Positions 25,760-34,888 are shown, counted from the first letter of the stretch. The stretch: 64,000 nucleotides of DNA from Kosmotoga olearia TBF 19.5.1 (GCF_000023325.1 NC_012785.1:1550001-1614000); one strand, 5' to 3'. The notes: a model not told the origin generated them from the sequence alone. A program made the numbers and translations.

Positions 25760-27219
25760 TTTTCTTTCTTTTTTTGATATTCGCGGCTCTTCTTTTTGTT
25801 GATTATGTCCCTGAAAGAATAGATTCTGACAGAAGAACTGCGGAAGCAGCTTTGATTCTTGAAGAACCTGTTGATGGCGTTGAGGGTTATACACTGTTTT
25901 CTTCTGTAGATTTAGCAGACGCTGATTTTCAGAAAAGTGAACGCAGAGTACTTCTTATAGATCTTAAGAAAGACTGGAAAGAACTGGAACGACTTGTTAA
26001 GGAAAACCAGGTGGTAATTCTTACAGGTATTCCTCCGAAAACCCCTGAAGAAGTGGCGCAGTTACTCGATGAGAATCAGGTACTGTCTGGATATATTGAA
26101 TTCGATGAACGCGGCGCCTTTGTTCAGGAAGTGATGAAGCACCGTAAATACCCTTCCCTGGTGTTTCGGGTTCATCTGTTGAAACCAAAGGAATATCCCA
26201 ATTATGATCTGGATTCAGCGGTTATCAGATACATCAGGGCTGTGCGGGAACGAAAAGTAGACGCTTTGCTTTTCATGGAAGGGAAGTCAGAAACACTGGA
26301 TTACAGTCAGCTTGTGAAATCTGTAAAAGCGGAACTTGAAAAAGAGAAGTTGCTTGGCGAAGAAATAGTCCCTGTTCTTTACGATGTTGCCAATTCAAAA
26401 ATTCTGGCAAGGACAACGGGATTTTTCGCTATAGCATCCTGGAATCCCTTCCTTGCTATTGGTTATCTGATAGTTCTTTTGATATCTTCCACATTATCTC
26501 TAACCTATCTGGCTGTTGTAGGAGAAATCGCACTTTTTGTTGTAATAATACGGCTCTCGAGTAGAATACGCAGCGTGTTTATCACTGTTCTTTTGTTTTT
26601 CCTGGCCTCGTTGGGATTGGGTCTGGCAATAAATGCCCAGATGACTTCTCCTGCTTATCAGAACGGTATTGAACTGTTCAGAGGCGTTAAATTATCACTT
26701 ATAGCGTTACCTGCTATAATATTTTTCCTTGGCTTTTTCAGAAGAAGAGAGAAAAAACTCAACATCACAGACATGCTGCTGCTTGTGCTTGCTGTTCTTG
26801 CAGGGATATATTATCTTTTGAGAAGTGGAAATTATTCTTTTGTCCTTTCAGTTGAAAGAACTCTGAGAGATATCCTGGACAAATATCTCGTGGTAAGGCC
26901 AAGGTTTAAAGAACTGATTGGATATCCTTTCCTGATATTTGCGGCGAATACAGGGTTTACCAATACAGGTAAACTCGGGGCTGTGCTGCCAACCCTTGGA
27001 AGTGTGGCTTTTGTTTCTGTTGTGAATACATTTTGTCACGCTACAGCACCGTTGTGGACCATTTTGCTTAGAAGTGTTTATGGCTTTATTTTTGGAAGTG
27101 CTATAGGATTTGTATTTCTTTTCATATCAAAGTTTTCGAAGAAAAGACTTTCTGAGAGTAGCGAAGAAATCGAAGATGAATTGAACGAAGTCCCCTCAAA
27201 AAAGTCTAAAAAAACGTGA
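25672..27219 (+). CDS. Polytopic membrane protein, DUF5693-like
   Basis: A 515-aa protein with a basic N-terminus, one early membrane helix (about residues 28-45), an outside domain of about 215 residues (YTLFSSVDLADADF..., a TIM-barrel-like stretch) and then seven or eight membrane helices (265-500), ending in a charged tail. This matches the DUF5693 group from Firmicutes and Thermotogae; function unknown. Start is TTG at 25672, justified by AAGGAGAG 8 nt upstream, even though it lies 88 nt inside the preceding gene. Codon usage continues unchanged through the overlap. The link with the metallopeptidase may mean an envelope role (inference). Confidence 0.72.
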   Translation: MAGFRVRGNRRKRSNRKQRIPGLRSPRRLIFFLFLIFAALLFVDYVPERIDSDRRTAEAALILEEPVDGVEGYTLFSSVDLADADFQKSERRVLLIDLKKDWKELERLVKENQVVILTGIPPKTPEEVAQLLDENQVLSGYIEFDERGAFVQEVMKHRKYPSLVFRVHLLKPKEYPNYDLDSAVIRYIRAVRERKVDALLFMEGKSETLDYSQLVKSVKAELEKEKLLGEEIVPVLYDVANSKILARTTGFFAIASWNPFLAIGYLIVLLISSTLSLTYLAVVGEIALFVVIIRLSSRIRSVFITVLLFFLASLGLGLAINAQMTSPAYQNGIELFRGVKLSLIALPAIIFFLGFFRRREKKLNITDMLLLVLAVLAGIYYLLRSGNYSFVLSVERTLRDILDKYLVVRPRFKELIGYPFLIFAANTGFTNTGKLGAVLPTLGSVAFVSVVNTFCHATAPLWTILLRSVYGFIFGSAIGFVFLFISKFSKKRLSESSEEIEDELNEVPSKKSKKT

Positions 27220-27232
27220 AAGGAGGGGTTTT

Positions 27233-28834
27233 ATGAGTCGTAAGGTTTTAATCGCTGGTATTCTCGTTTTTATATTTGCGGCCATAGGATTTGCTGTCAA
27301 CTACGATATTCAAAAGGTTATCATCGTTCCGGTGCCGGAGAGCGAACTGCAGGTTTCTATCTGGTTGGATAAAGATCCTGGAGCAGTCTACAAAAAGGGC
27401 GAAGAGGTTAAGGTGTACTTTAAAGTCAATAAAGATGCCTATGTAGCTATATACGATATAATGCCAGATGGAAGCATCCAGCTAATATTCCCAAACAGGT
27501 ACGATGCCAGCAATTATCTTAAAGCCGGGAAAGTTTACAGCTTGCCAACCGAAAAAGCTTCGAAGGTTTATCGCTTGATAGTTTCGGGTGATCCTGGAAA
27601 AGAGATATTCCAGATTGTTGCTTCTACTTCACCATTGACTTTCATCGAAGATATGGTAAAACGATTCAGCAAGGAAATTTTTCCGAAGTCTAGATTTAAA
27701 GCCGAAAAGTTTGTTGAAGAACTTGTGAGACCTTTCATATCTGAGACGGAATACGCCGTCAACAGCACGTTCTTTTATGTAGATCGAAGCCCGGATATAG
27801 GTACTCTTAAAGTATCAACCTATCCTTCGAATGCTTCTATTTACATCGATGGTAGCTATTTTGGGAAAACACCTCTTGAGATACGGGTTGAAGAAGGGCT
27901 TCATGTTGTTAGTGTTTATAAACCAGGTTATAAGATGAATACCGTGAAAGTGAACGTTTACTCCGGGAGAACGACGAATGTTTCTTTGAAACTCATACCT
28001 GATCGTAAAACCTATTCTTTATCCCTTTCAACTGTTCCCGCGGATGCCCGGGTATACCTCGATGGAACTTACGTGGGTAACAGCCCCATAACACTTTCTG
28101 TGAGTAAAGGGTTACATTCTCTGAAAATTGAAAAAGAAGGATATCAAACCTATATAGAAACGATTCAAATAAGCGGCAACACCAGTAAACGAATAGTGCT
28201 CAATGAACTCGCCCGGAAATATAGCCTCACCATTAAGAGTTCGCCTTCCGGGGCTTCTCTGTACATTGACGGTGCTTATGTTGGCCAAACACCGATAACA
28301 TTGAACCTGGAATCGGGGAGACACAAAATTCTTTTGCGTGCAGAGGGTTATGAGGATTACACAGACACGATTTACCTTTATTCCAACAAAACAGTTAACG
28401 TATCGCTTGTGGCTAAGAACGCTTACCTGACGGTGAAAAGCGATCCTAGAGATGCCTCTGTTTATATTGACGGTGTTTATGTTGGCCAAACTCCGTTAAG
28501 CCTTACGCTTCTTTCCGGAAAGCACAGTGTAAAGATAATTAGGGAAGGTTATCTGACCGTTGAAAAGGAGATTGTTCTGTCAGCGGGTGAAAAATCTGTG
28601 TTAAATGTTACCCTTCAACCGGAAGGTGCAAGGGTCTACGTTGAAACGAATCCGACCGGGGCCAGGATCTTTGTGGATGGTTATGACCTTGGCTATTCCA
28701 ACAAATGGTTGACACTTGAACCTGGTTATCACGAGATCCTTTTGGTAAAAGAAGGATATCATTTCGTATATCTGATAAAATATTTTGAAAGAAGGGTTTA
28801 TACTCTGAGTTTTGATTTGTACCCTATTGAATAG
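27233..28834 (+). CDS. Exported PEGA-repeat protein with DUF4384-like domain
   Basis: A 533-aa protein: signal peptide (residues 1-22), a DUF4384-like domain (about 36-135: VSIWLDKDPGAVYKKGEEVKVYF, IFPNRYD), a linker, then five PEGA repeats (about 195-530), each with YIDG.Y.G.TP and a G.H.V/I....GY turn. PEGA modules are surface beta domains of unknown ligand. Two units have nearly identical DNA at 28262-28290 and 28463-28492, a sign of recent duplication or conversion. AAGGAGGGG precedes ATG. The same PEGA type begins the 1706-aa vWA protein near 55 kb. Confidence 0.85.
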   Translation: MSRKVLIAGILVFIFAAIGFAVNYDIQKVIIVPVPESELQVSIWLDKDPGAVYKKGEEVKVYFKVNKDAYVAIYDIMPDGSIQLIFPNRYDASNYLKAGKVYSLPTEKASKVYRLIVSGDPGKEIFQIVASTSPLTFIEDMVKRFSKEIFPKSRFKAEKFVEELVRPFISETEYAVNSTFFYVDRSPDIGTLKVSTYPSNASIYIDGSYFGKTPLEIRVEEGLHVVSVYKPGYKMNTVKVNVYSGRTTNVSLKLIPDRKTYSLSLSTVPADARVYLDGTYVGNSPITLSVSKGLHSLKIEKEGYQTYIETIQISGNTSKRIVLNELARKYSLTIKSSPSGASLYIDGAYVGQTPITLNLESGRHKILLRAEGYEDYTDTIYLYSNKTVNVSLVAKNAYLTVKSDPRDASVYIDGVYVGQTPLSLTLLSGKHSVKIIREGYLTVEKEIVLSAGEKSVLNVTLQPEGARVYVETNPTGARIFVDGYDLGYSNKWLTLEPGYHEILLVKEGYHFVYLIKYFERRVYTLSFDLYPIE

Positions 28835-28850
28835 ATTAGGTAGATTCTAT

Positions 28851-28888
28851 AAAGCTGTCACCGGAGAATCTTTCCGGTGGCAGCTTTT
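28851..28888. terminator. Shared bidirectional terminator between convergent genes
   Basis: A 15-bp stem (28851-28865 with 28873-28887, one wobble pair), A-rich on the left and T-rich on the right. It ends the PEGA gene and also lies inside the last codons of the minus-strand pseudouridine synthase, whose stop is at 28858-28860. Confidence 0.85.
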
Positions 28889-29565
28889 ATTTCTTCTTCA
28901 GTTAGAATTCTCCATTCTCCTTCATGCAGGTCCCCGGGTAAATGATAGCCACCTATTCGGATCCTTTTTAGATCGACCACATTATTTTTCAGTGCGCTTT
29001 TCACCATACGGCGTATCTCGTGATATTTTCCTTCTGTGAGGACAATTGAAAATGTTACAATATCTATAAATTGTACTGATTCAGCTCTTGCGTACTCTCC
29101 CTTTCCGATGTCAACATGCTGGAGAAGAATCTGAAGCTGCTCAGGCAAAATTTTCTCCTCTACTTTCACAATGTATTCCTTTTCTATCTTTTTCCTTGGT
29201 GAAATAATCTCATGCACGAAATTACCATCGTTGCTCAGTAACAAAAGCCCTCTTGAATTTTTGTCCAATCTTCCTGCAATAGATAGTTTGGAGGAGAAGA
29301 CCTCATTGATCAGATCGTAAACACTTAATCCTTCCGTCCTGCTTTTGGAGCAAACATACCCTACAGGTTTGTTCATGGCAATGTAGAGTTTACCATAAGG
29401 GACTATCCGGTTCCCATCAAGGAATATTGATGAATTTTCCGGGATTTTGAACTCCGGGTTCCTGATCTTAGCTCCATTAACTTCTACCCTTCCCGTCTTT
29501 ATTAATTTTCGGCTCTGTCTTCGAGAAATTCCACCGAATCTGGATAAAAAAGTATCAAGCCTCAT
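28858..29565 (-). CDS. RsuA/RluB-family pseudouridine synthase
   Basis: A 235-aa enzyme with an N-terminal S4 domain (MRLDTFLSRFGGISRRQSRKLIKTGRVEVNG) and the catalytic Asp in AGRLDKNSRGLLLLSNDG (about residue 100), plus YIAMNKPVGYVCS and GKYHEIRRM. It isomerises uridine in 16S or 23S rRNA; RsuA, RluB and RluE subtypes are not separable by eye. ATG at 29565 follows AGGTGGGG; an in-frame GTG three codons earlier overlaps that site. The 3' end is part of a terminator hairpin. Confidence 0.92.
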   Translation of the reverse strand: MRLDTFLSRFGGISRRQSRKLIKTGRVEVNGAKIRNPEFKIPENSSIFLDGNRIVPYGKLYIAMNKPVGYVCSKSRTEGLSVYDLINEVFSSKLSIAGRLDKNSRGLLLLSNDGNFVHEIISPRKKIEKEYIVKVEEKILPEQLQILLQHVDIGKGEYARAESVQFIDIVTFSIVLTEGKYHEIRRMVKSALKNNVVDLKRIRIGGYHLPGDLHEGEWRILTEEEIKAATGKILR

Positions 29566-29615
29566 TTTCCCCACCTTTTCCCTGGATTATATTATTGTAC
29601 ATCATACATTTTGTG

Positions 29616-29648
29616 TTGACTTCCATATCTGAGTTGAGATGGTATAAT
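29616..29648 (+). promoter_or_regulatory. Possible recJ promoter
   Basis: A perfect TATAAT at 29643-29648 lies 35 nt before the recJ ATG. The nearest good -35, TTGACT at 29616-29621, is 21 nt away, longer than usual, so the -10 may act alone or with an activator. Confidence 0.45.
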
Positions 29649-29683
29649 TGTTACAAAAGAAAAAAGGGAGAAGGTGAAATAAA

Positions 29684-32600
29684 ATGAGAAAGGAGTGGGT
29701 GCTCCTTAACGCTGATGGTACCCAGGTGAATCACCTTGTGGAGTATCTAGGCATTGAGGCTTTTCTTGCAAAACTTCTTGTGAACAGAGGAATAACGGAT
29801 GTAACTGAGGCGTTGAAGTACTTAAACCCCGATCGAACACTCCTTCACGATCCTTTCCTTATGAAAGACATGAAGAAAGCTGTAAAAACTATAATAGAAG
29901 CTGGTGAACGCGGTGATTCCATCGTCGTGTTTGGAGACTATGATGTTGATGGTGTCACCAGTACCGCATTACTGTATCTAGCCATGAAAAAGATGGGATT
30001 CAACGTAAGCTATTATATCCCTTTAAGGCTTGAAGAAGGTTATGGATTGAGCCGGGCAGCTATCGAGGAGCTCTATTCGCAGGGACATCGTTTGTTGATA
30101 ACCGTTGACTGTGGTGTCACATCTTTCGATGAAATTGAATTCGCCAAAAAACTGGGGCTTAAAGTCGTTGTCACAGACCATCACGAAGTGAAGGATAAAC
30201 TTCCACTGGCTGAAGCTATTGTTAATCCCAAACGTCCTGATGACAATTATCCTTTTAAAGGGCTGGCTGGTGTCGGTGTGGCCTTCAAACTTCTCAGTGC
30301 TTTGAATGAGACCCTTAGAATGCCATTGAATCCTGAAGATTATCTGGATATAGTTGCTCTGGGCACAATAGCGGATATCGTCCCGTTGAGGGACGAGAAC
30401 AGATTTATCGTTCGGGAAGGTACCAAGAAAATCCAGAAGGAACCATTGCTAGGATTGAAGATCTTATTGAGTTATCTGAGGATAAATCCTGATAATCTAA
30501 CGGCTCAGGATATAGCATTCAAGATCGCGCCAAAACTCAATGCTGCCGGAAGAATGGATTCTGCAGTTGTAGCACTGGAACTATTGATAAGCGAGGACAA
30601 AGCTCAGGCAATGCGTACAGCTTCAAGACTCCTTCAGCACAATCAAAATCGTCAGATGATCGAGGCCAAAATTTTTGAACAAGCGACAAAAGAAATTGAA
30701 TCCAATGTCTCGATGAAGGATAATTTCGTGGTTGTCTTGTCAGGTGAAAACTGGCATCTAGGTGTTTTAGGGATCGTTGCATCTCGCCTTGTCGCTCAAT
30801 ATAATCGGCCGGTTTTTCTGATTTCTACTTCCGATGGTGAGGGGAAAGGTTCTGCCCGAAGTCCATCTGGAATAAGTATAATCTCGCTTTTGAATAAAAC
30901 TGCGGATATTCTGGACGAGTACGGTGGCCACGAAATGGCTGCTGGGTTTAGTATAAAAAAAGAAAAGATCCCGGAGTTCAGAAAACGTCTTAACGAAGCT
31001 TACATGGACATCTACGGGGAAGAATTGCCAACGTATAAGATAGAGGTTGACGATGTTCTAACCCTGGAATCCATATCACCGGAAACTCTTAAAAAAATTG
31101 ATATGCTCAGACCTTTTGGTCATTCCAATCCTGAACCAAAGTTTCTTTTCAAAGGATTGAATATCGAAAGAACGAAAAGTTTTGGTTCTGGCGGTGGGCA
31201 TATAAAAATGATTCTTCGCTCTGGAGAACGGAAGACGCTTGCGGTTGGATTCGGAATGAACGGACTTTTTGATGAATTCAAATATGTCAAACCCAACTTA
31301 CTGAAGCTCGATGCGGTTGCCAGTATAAAGCAGGACAATGGATATGGAATTCAGGGTATGAAACTTTCCCTTGTAGATGCGAGGATTTACATAGATCATG
31401 TGTTTGAAGAAGAGGTCAGAGACAAGAATTTTGTTTTTGAATTCATAAGGGATTGGAAGAATCAGAAACCATACTCTTCGCAGAGCACAGATGTGTCATC
31501 TGTTGTAGCTGATCTGGAAAAAAAGCTTTCTCATAAGGCTCCTGATTTTCTGAACGTAAGTACCAGATTTCCATGGGGAATATTTGGAAGTATAAGGTTG
31601 AAGCACCCTTTCCTTGCCTGGAGGATCTTAAAAAATTATCAGAAAGGTCTCAAAACAGTAATTGTTTCAAGTGTAAACACTACACTAGCACATACATTTT
31701 ACTCTCTCCAGCATTATCTTGATCCCATAAACCCGGTTTATGCCAATTCCCTATACAGGGGAAAGATCGATGAACCTGTGATGTTTGTGACCCTACCACT
31801 ACTGATGGAGCATTTTGATGTGTTCAAAGACTCTTTCGATGAGATAATTTTTGATGAACCAACTTACATCATATCCGGTATATACAAAGAGCATCCAGAT
31901 TTAGAGGCTTTTCTGGAGGTACTTCCAAAGATTCTCGATAAAGCTGGATTTACCGGAAGTGTTCTCACAGATAATTTGAAGAGTTTCCTCTCTTCTTTGA
32001 GGGTTTCTTACGTGTATCGTCCTGCTGTCATAAAAAGGGTGGGAATAATAGACAATCGCGGAACTAGAAAGAAAGTGGAACAGGTTTTGTCACTTGTGAG
32101 GCATGGGGAGAATGTGGCGGTTGTCGTTGATACGCCTCATAAAACGGTTACTCTTGCGCGAACCCTTGGTTCAAGGTTGTCTCATACCCTTCAAAACGGT
32201 GAGTTGATTTTTTACAACTACCTCTTGAAAGATTTTCAGAGGGCGAGCATATATTCTCTTGTTGAACGTCAGAAGATAAAGGTCTTGATATCCACTCCAT
32301 CTAACGATGGGTTAGGAGTCATGCTTGGTAATTCTAACATCGTTTTTTACAACGCACCGAGGAGTTTTCTCGAGATACTTGATGCTGTTACTATGAAACC
32401 TGGTGAAGAGTCTGATTTGTTCTTAAACCTCGCTTTCAATAAAAATGATCTGTTGTCAAACACCAATGAAATTGATCGATTGTTTCCCACTGTTGAAGAA
32501 CTGCAGGCCATATACCAGGATTTAAAGGACGTTCTTCCTGCTTCTGAAAAAGATGTGAAGCGCGCTCTCGGATTCGAAGATGGAATCTCAAGGGTTTATC

Positions 32601-32827
32601 TCTCGATGCTTGAGGATATGGGGCTCGTTGCCTATGATGCCGACATCTGGCACATCGTTAAAAACAAAGAACTATCAAGGGACTCCGTTGTCAAAACCCT
32701 GAGATACAGGGAAGGTATAGCAGAAAAACGTATGGCCAGATGGTTTGCGTCCAGATTATCTACCACCACTACTCGCGCTCTTTTAAGAAGTCTTATGAAC
32801 GGAGGAGAGGTGTTAAAGATTGGATGA
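29684..32827 (+). CDS. recJ: Single-stranded-DNA exonuclease RecJ with long helicase-like C-terminal extension
   Basis: A 1047-aa protein, about twice the length of E. coli RecJ. The nuclease core has FGDYDVDGVTSTALLYLA (about residue 85), TVDCGVTSFDE, VVTDHHEVKD, ALGTIADIVPL and the DHHA1 motif GGHEMAAGF (about 418-426), then an OB-like domain to about 580. The remaining 450 residues look like a superfamily-2 helicase without a Walker A: DEIIFDEPTYI (motif II-like), VLTDNL, VAVVVDTPHKTVTLARTLG and VLISTPSNDGLGVMLGNSNIVFYNAP (motif V-like). Similar C-terminal additions occur in Firmicutes RecJ. It acts 5'-3' in recombination and repair. The 3' end overlaps the next gene by 8 nt. Confidence 0.93.
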   Translation: MRKEWVLLNADGTQVNHLVEYLGIEAFLAKLLVNRGITDVTEALKYLNPDRTLLHDPFLMKDMKKAVKTIIEAGERGDSIVVFGDYDVDGVTSTALLYLAMKKMGFNVSYYIPLRLEEGYGLSRAAIEELYSQGHRLLITVDCGVTSFDEIEFAKKLGLKVVVTDHHEVKDKLPLAEAIVNPKRPDDNYPFKGLAGVGVAFKLLSALNETLRMPLNPEDYLDIVALGTIADIVPLRDENRFIVREGTKKIQKEPLLGLKILLSYLRINPDNLTAQDIAFKIAPKLNAAGRMDSAVVALELLISEDKAQAMRTASRLLQHNQNRQMIEAKIFEQATKEIESNVSMKDNFVVVLSGENWHLGVLGIVASRLVAQYNRPVFLISTSDGEGKGSARSPSGISIISLLNKTADILDEYGGHEMAAGFSIKKEKIPEFRKRLNEAYMDIYGEELPTYKIEVDDVLTLESISPETLKKIDMLRPFGHSNPEPKFLFKGLNIERTKSFGSGGGHIKMILRSGERKTLAVGFGMNGLFDEFKYVKPNLLKLDAVASIKQDNGYGIQGMKLSLVDARIYIDHVFEEEVRDKNFVFEFIRDWKNQKPYSSQSTDVSSVVADLEKKLSHKAPDFLNVSTRFPWGIFGSIRLKHPFLAWRILKNYQKGLKTVIVSSVNTTLAHTFYSLQHYLDPINPVYANSLYRGKIDEPVMFVTLPLLMEHFDVFKDSFDEIIFDEPTYIISGIYKEHPDLEAFLEVLPKILDKAGFTGSVLTDNLKSFLSSLRVSYVYRPAVIKRVGIIDNRGTRKKVEQVLSLVRHGENVAVVVDTPHKTVTLARTLGSRLSHTLQNGELIFYNYLLKDFQRASIYSLVERQKIKVLISTPSNDGLGVMLGNSNIVFYNAPRSFLEILDAVTMKPGEESDLFLNLAFNKNDLLSNTNEIDRLFPTVEELQAIYQDLKDVLPASEKDVKRALGFEDGISRVYLSMLEDMGLVAYDADIWHIVKNKELSRDSVVKTLRYREGIAEKRMARWFASRLSTTTTRALLRSLMNGGEVLKIG

Positions 32828-33092
32828 CGTTCTCGATTTAGATGCTGTTATCGTTGTTGCACAATCTGAGGCATATAACTGTGCTAAACTTTTGAGAAAC
32901 AATGATATCTTTTGTAAGTTGTTCCCAACTCCACCATCAGTATTTCCGGGTTGTTCTTTGGCTTTGGCTGTGAGTTCATTGAAGTTGCAAAAAGCTATGC
33001 AAATCCTAAGAAACGAAGACATGAAGGTCATCAAATACTCATATCTGGAAGGGAATATAATTGAAAGCTTTTACGAAAGTTCTTGGTATTGA
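32820..33092 (+). CDS. Small DUF3343-like protein (putative Se/S carrier-like)
   Basis: A 90-aa protein, start TTG at 32820 inside the end of recJ, with GGAGGAGAGGTG upstream. VIVVAQSEAYNCAKLLRNNDIFCKLFPTPPSVFPGCSLALAVS matches the DUF3343 pattern of an early hydrophobic strand, a PTPP turn, and a CG/GC-S-L-A-L motif with one cysteine (about residue 46). Some relatives are proposed to carry selenium or sulfur; this is not shown here. It overlaps the next gene by 32 nt. The overlaps on both sides indicate a coupled recJ-DUF3343-ruvX transcript. Confidence 0.7.
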   Translation: MDDVLDLDAVIVVAQSEAYNCAKLLRNNDIFCKLFPTPPSVFPGCSLALAVSSLKLQKAMQILRNEDMKVIKYSYLEGNIIESFYESSWY

Positions 33093-33774
33093 TTATGGTA
33101 CGAAGAATATAGGACTTGCCATCGCAGTAAGCTTTGTGGCGATTCCCATGGAACCAATAAAACAAGAGGGATATAAAAAATCTCTCAAGAAAATCGTACA
33201 GGAAAAAGCTGTGGAAGCCATAGTGATTGGGCTCCCTCTTTCTATGTCCGGGAGATTTAGCGAGAGTACTTTGAAAGCTATTTCTTTTGCTGTCAAACTG
33301 AAGAAACACTTCAAGCTACCGATTTTTATGGTAGATGAGAGATTGAGTACGGTGTCTGCAAGGAAGGTTAGCGAGCTCGATGGTAAAGAATTCAGACGAT
33401 ATAAAGATTCTCTCAGTGCGTTGGAGATTTTAAACCGTTATCTCGAAAATCCAATGCAGGCATACGAGATAAGAGATAATTTTCCAGAGTGCAGAATTGT
33501 TTTGGAAGAAAGGATCGATTTAAAGGGGAAAAAAGTGCTCCTTTTCGATCCACCGACCGTTAATATCGAAAATCTGGAGGAATTTTCCGTAGCGTCTGTG
33601 GATATTTATACGTCTGATCCAGCTCTGTATTTGTTCTTTCGGCGTAAAGGTTTTTTTCCAAAGAATTTAATGGATGATATTGAATTTATGAGTTACGATA
33701 TAATTGTTCTCGAAACTTCGCGAGATCTTGTTTCTGGTTTCCGGGGAAAGATTCTGGAATTCTTGTGCTCGTAG
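33061..33774 (+). CDS. ruvX: YqgF/RuvX-like RNase H-fold protein with extra C-terminal domain
   Basis: A 237-aa protein. Residues 1-135 are a YqgF/RuvX domain: LGIDYGTKNIGLAIA with the first catalytic Asp, AIVIGLPLSMSGRFSE, FMVDERLSTVSA and a late KDSLSALEIL with Asp. RuvX is involved in pre-16S rRNA processing or Holliday junction metabolism. The standard protein is about 135-150 aa; the last 100 residues (from ENPMQAYEIRDNF) are an added alpha/beta domain I do not recognise. TTG start follows GGAAGGG by 7 nt. The last three codons and the stop lie inside the following tRNA gene. Confidence 0.8.
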   Translation: MKAFTKVLGIDYGTKNIGLAIAVSFVAIPMEPIKQEGYKKSLKKIVQEKAVEAIVIGLPLSMSGRFSESTLKAISFAVKLKKHFKLPIFMVDERLSTVSARKVSELDGKEFRRYKDSLSALEILNRYLENPMQAYEIRDNFPECRIVLEERIDLKGKKVLLFDPPTVNIENLEEFSVASVDIYTSDPALYLFFRRKGFFPKNLMDDIEFMSYDIIVLETSRDLVSGFRGKILEFLCS

Positions 33775-33840
33775 CTCAATGGATAGAGCGCTGGACTCCG
33801 GATCCAGAGGCTGTGGGTTCGAATCCCACCGAGCACGCCA
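33765..33840 (+). tRNA. tRNA-Arg (anticodon CCG)
   Basis: Acceptor GTGCTCG pairs with CGAGCAC, discriminator G, encoded CCA. D-arm AGCTC...GAGC, anticodon stem CTGGA/TCCAG with loop CTCCGGA giving CCG, short variable loop, T-arm TGGGTTCGAATCCCA. Length 76 nt. The first 10 nt overlap the coding sequence and stop codon of the upstream gene. mreB follows 35 nt later. Confidence 0.96.
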
Positions 33841-33875
33841 ATTATTGAAATTGAAATCGAATAGGAGGTAGCCAG

Positions 33876-34886
33876 ATGAGGAAGGGAGATCTTGGAATCG
33901 ATCTTGGAACATCAAGTTTGCTGGTTTACCAGAAAGACAAAGGGATAGTTATAGATGAACCTTCAGTGATAGCTGTTGACAGAAAAACAAAGAAAATCAT
34001 AGCCATAGGATTGCAAGCTAAGGAAATGATCGGTAAAACCCCAAAAGATATCATGGCTGTACGTCCTGTCAGGGATGGTGTTATAGCCGACTATCACATA
34101 ATCGAACAGGCTTTGAAAGAACTTTTAGGAAGAACGAAACCGCGTTTTTCTTTTTACCGCCCTTCTGTAATTGTTGGAGTGCCAGCCAAGGTAACCAGTG
34201 TCGAAAGGCGGGCGGTTATCGAAGCTGCGACTAGCGCCGGAGCAGGACGTGTTTACCTGGTTCTGGAACCGGTAGCGGCTGCCATCGGTGCGGGGCTGGA
34301 TATATTTGATTCCACGGGAAATCTTGTGGTGGACATCGGTGGTGGGACCAGCGACATTGCTGTTATAAGTCTGGGCGGGATAGTTGTATCTCGTTCTTTA
34401 AGAGTTGCTGGTGACGCTATGAACGAAGCAATAATAAAATATGTCAAAAGAAAATACAAATTCCACATCGGTGAGACCACAGCTGAAGAGGTAAAAATCA
34501 GGATAGGTAAAGCTTTCCCAACATTGGAAAATTACGAGCTTGAAGTGAAAGGTAGAGATGCCGTTAACGGCTTGCCCGGGAATTTGAGGCTAACTTCTGA
34601 AGATGTTCTTGAAGCGATTACACCTATACTTCAGGAGCTTATCGTAAATCTAAGACAGGCCCTTGAAGAGACACCCCCAGAGATAGCTTCGGATATCATT
34701 GATGGAGGAATTGTTCTTGCTGGTGGTGGTTCAATGATTCGGGGACTGCCCGAGCTTTTTATTCAAGAAACCGGTATATCAACCATAGTAGCTCCTGATC
34801 CTCGAACATGTGTTGCTTATGGTCTTGGAAAACTATTGGATGAAGAAAAAAATCTCGAACGTGTTGCCGTGAAAGCAGGCAGATAG
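33876..34886 (+). CDS. mreB: Rod-shape-determining protein MreB
   Basis: A 336-aa bacterial actin. Phosphate 1 motif LGIDLGTSSLLVY, NEPSVIAV-like DEPSVIAVDR, phosphate 2 NLVVDIGGGTSDIAVISLGG, and the adenosine motif GIVLAGGGSMIRGLPEL are in order. A full AGGAGGT site is 9 nt before ATG. It organises cell-wall synthesis along the rod. No mreC or mreD follows; the next gene is on the opposite strand with the stops 2 nt apart. Confidence 0.96.
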   Translation: MRKGDLGIDLGTSSLLVYQKDKGIVIDEPSVIAVDRKTKKIIAIGLQAKEMIGKTPKDIMAVRPVRDGVIADYHIIEQALKELLGRTKPRFSFYRPSVIVGVPAKVTSVERRAVIEAATSAGAGRVYLVLEPVAAAIGAGLDIFDSTGNLVVDIGGGTSDIAVISLGGIVVSRSLRVAGDAMNEAIIKYVKRKYKFHIGETTAEEVKIRIGKAFPTLENYELEVKGRDAVNGLPGNLRLTSEDVLEAITPILQELIVNLRQALEETPPEIASDIIDGGIVLAGGGSMIRGLPELFIQETGISTIVAPDPRTCVAYGLGKLLDEEKNLERVAVKAGR

Positions 34887-34888
34887 AT

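Noticed and set aside
32813-33309. Minus-strand frames across DUF3343/ruvX
   Set aside because: The plus-strand frames have ribosome sites and recognisable DUF3343 and YqgF motifs; the reverse frames do not.
33667-33915. 82-codon minus-strand frame with WDSNPQPLDPESSALS
   Set aside because: That peptide is the well-known spurious translation of an antisense tRNA gene; here it is the complement of tRNA-Arg.
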